A DNA stretch of 33,064 bases from Prolixibacteraceae bacterium (lineage in GTDB: Bacteria; Bacteroidota; Bacteroidia; Bacteroidales; Prolixibacteraceae). The first letter of the stretch is position 1, and every line of letters begins with the position of its first letter. This document shows, piece by piece, positions 32,457 to 33,064 of this stretch. Location of the stretch: NCBI GenBank assembly GCA_016938055.1, contig JAFGVJ010000190.1:1-33064 (forward strand), in the 5' to 3' direction. Below the pieces are notes generated by a model. The model saw nothing but the letters and a program-made list of their open reading frames with translations. It was not told the DNA's origin and did not search any database. The position numbers were made by a program, and so were the translations under genes.

Positions 32457-33064
32457 ATGATAAGCATCCAAAACCTCACCAAATCTTATCCCTCTGCATT
32501 AGGAACTGCCCGGCACAGTGTGCTCAATCAGCTTTCGGCAGAAATCGCCAAAGGCGAAGCCGTGGCCATTGTGGGCCCCTCGGGTACCGGAAAAACCACT
32601 TTGCTGAACATCCTTGGAACATTGGACAAAGCTGATGAAGGAACCGTGTTGGTAGATGGTGTAAACCTGATGGATTTGAATTCCACTACCCAAGCTGAAT
32701 TCCGTAACCGGAAAATTGGCATGGTGTTCCAGCTGCATCATTTGTTGCCGCAATGTACGCTCTGGGAGAATGTGCTGCTACCAACCATTCCGTTGAATGC
32801 TCGTAAGGGAGTGGCTGAAAAAAGGGCAGAAACCTTGTTGAAAAGGACAGGTATCTGGGCACAGAGGCATCAGTTCCCTTCGGAGCTTTCGGGAGGTGAA
32901 TGCCAGCGGGCGGCCTTTGTTCGTGCGCTCATCAACGAGCCGTCCATCCTCCTGGCCGATGAACCCACCGGTGCCCTCGATGAAGAAAATGCCGACATGC
33001 TTTCGGAATTGTTGCTTGAACTGAATAAAGAATCGGGTACCACCCTGGTGGTGGTTACCCACTC
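32457..33064 (+). CDS. LolD/MacB-like ABC transporter ATP-binding protein (partial)
   Basis: The ATG at 32457 opens a frame that stays open to the right edge (202 codons seen), so only the C-terminus is missing. Walker A is G-P-S-G-T-G-K-T-T (about 40-48), the Q-loop Q92 lies in V-F-Q-L-H-H-L-L-P, the signature is L-S-G-G-E (about 144-148), Walker B is I-L-L-A-D-E-P (about 164-170) and the switch His is near 202. The H-H-L-L-P and L-W-E-N-V segments point to the LolD/MacB/FtsE group, which drives lipoprotein release or FtsX-type permeases rather than nutrient uptake. The signature continues C-Q-R, where R-Q-R is common. A permease gene is expected just beyond the window; the partner, and so the substrate, is not visible. 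Confidence 0.9.
   Translation, partial: MISIQNLTKSYPSALGTARHSVLNQLSAEIAKGEAVAIVGPSGTGKTTLLNILGTLDKADEGTVLVDGVNLMDLNSTTQAEFRNRKIGMVFQLHHLLPQCTLWENVLLPTIPLNARKGVAEKRAETLLKRTGIWAQRHQFPSELSGGECQRAAFVRALINEPSILLADEPTGALDEENADMLSELLLELNKESGTTLVVVTH

Overview
The window comes from a member of the Bacteroidota. The sequence shows a SusC/SusD pair, secreted enzymes with C-terminal type IX secretion (T9SS) sorting domains, lipoprotein signals, A-rich start contexts and TAnnTTTG-type -7 promoter elements. An anaerobic or marine Bacteroidales/Marinilabiliales-like lineage is my guess; no marker gene here settles the order.

Left flank (1-2030): the tail of an unidentified gene, a small ferredoxin-NADP-reductase-like flavoprotein, and rlmN (23S rRNA A2503 methyltransferase), whose 5' end reads through an intergenic repeat.

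Centre (about 2216-29030): one polysaccharide utilisation locus (PUL) for a beta-1,3-glucan of the laminarin, callose or curdlan type. A membrane-spanning one-component regulator (sensor propeller, Y_Y_Y, TM helix, LuxR-type HTH) precedes a 357-bp control region and then susC-susD. A strong hairpin terminator separates these from a tight gene run: MFS sugar porter, GH158-like lipoprotein, mutarotase-fold protein of unknown role, a 1143-aa GH149/GH161-type beta-1,3-glucan phosphorylase, and a GH3 lipoprotein. After a second strong hairpin come two GH16 laminarinases and two paralogous GH5-CBM6 enzymes. A convergent GH128-CBM6 endo-beta-1,3-glucanase closes the locus. My model: surface and secreted GH16, GH5 and GH128 enzymes cut the glucan; SusCD imports oligosaccharides; periplasmic GH3 and GH158-like enzymes trim them; the MFS porter passes glucose or short oligomers into the cytoplasm, where the phosphorylase yields glucose-1-phosphate without ATP.

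Right flank (29229-33064): a PQQ-like beta-propeller protein behind a near-consensus Bacteroidota promoter, a GT4 glycosyltransferase whose N-terminus is written by a GC-rich palindromic repeat, an AT-rich MazF/PemK-type toxin-antitoxin pair, and the start of a LolD/MacB-like ABC ATPase that runs off the window. No rRNA, tRNA, CRISPR array, transposase or phage gene was seen.
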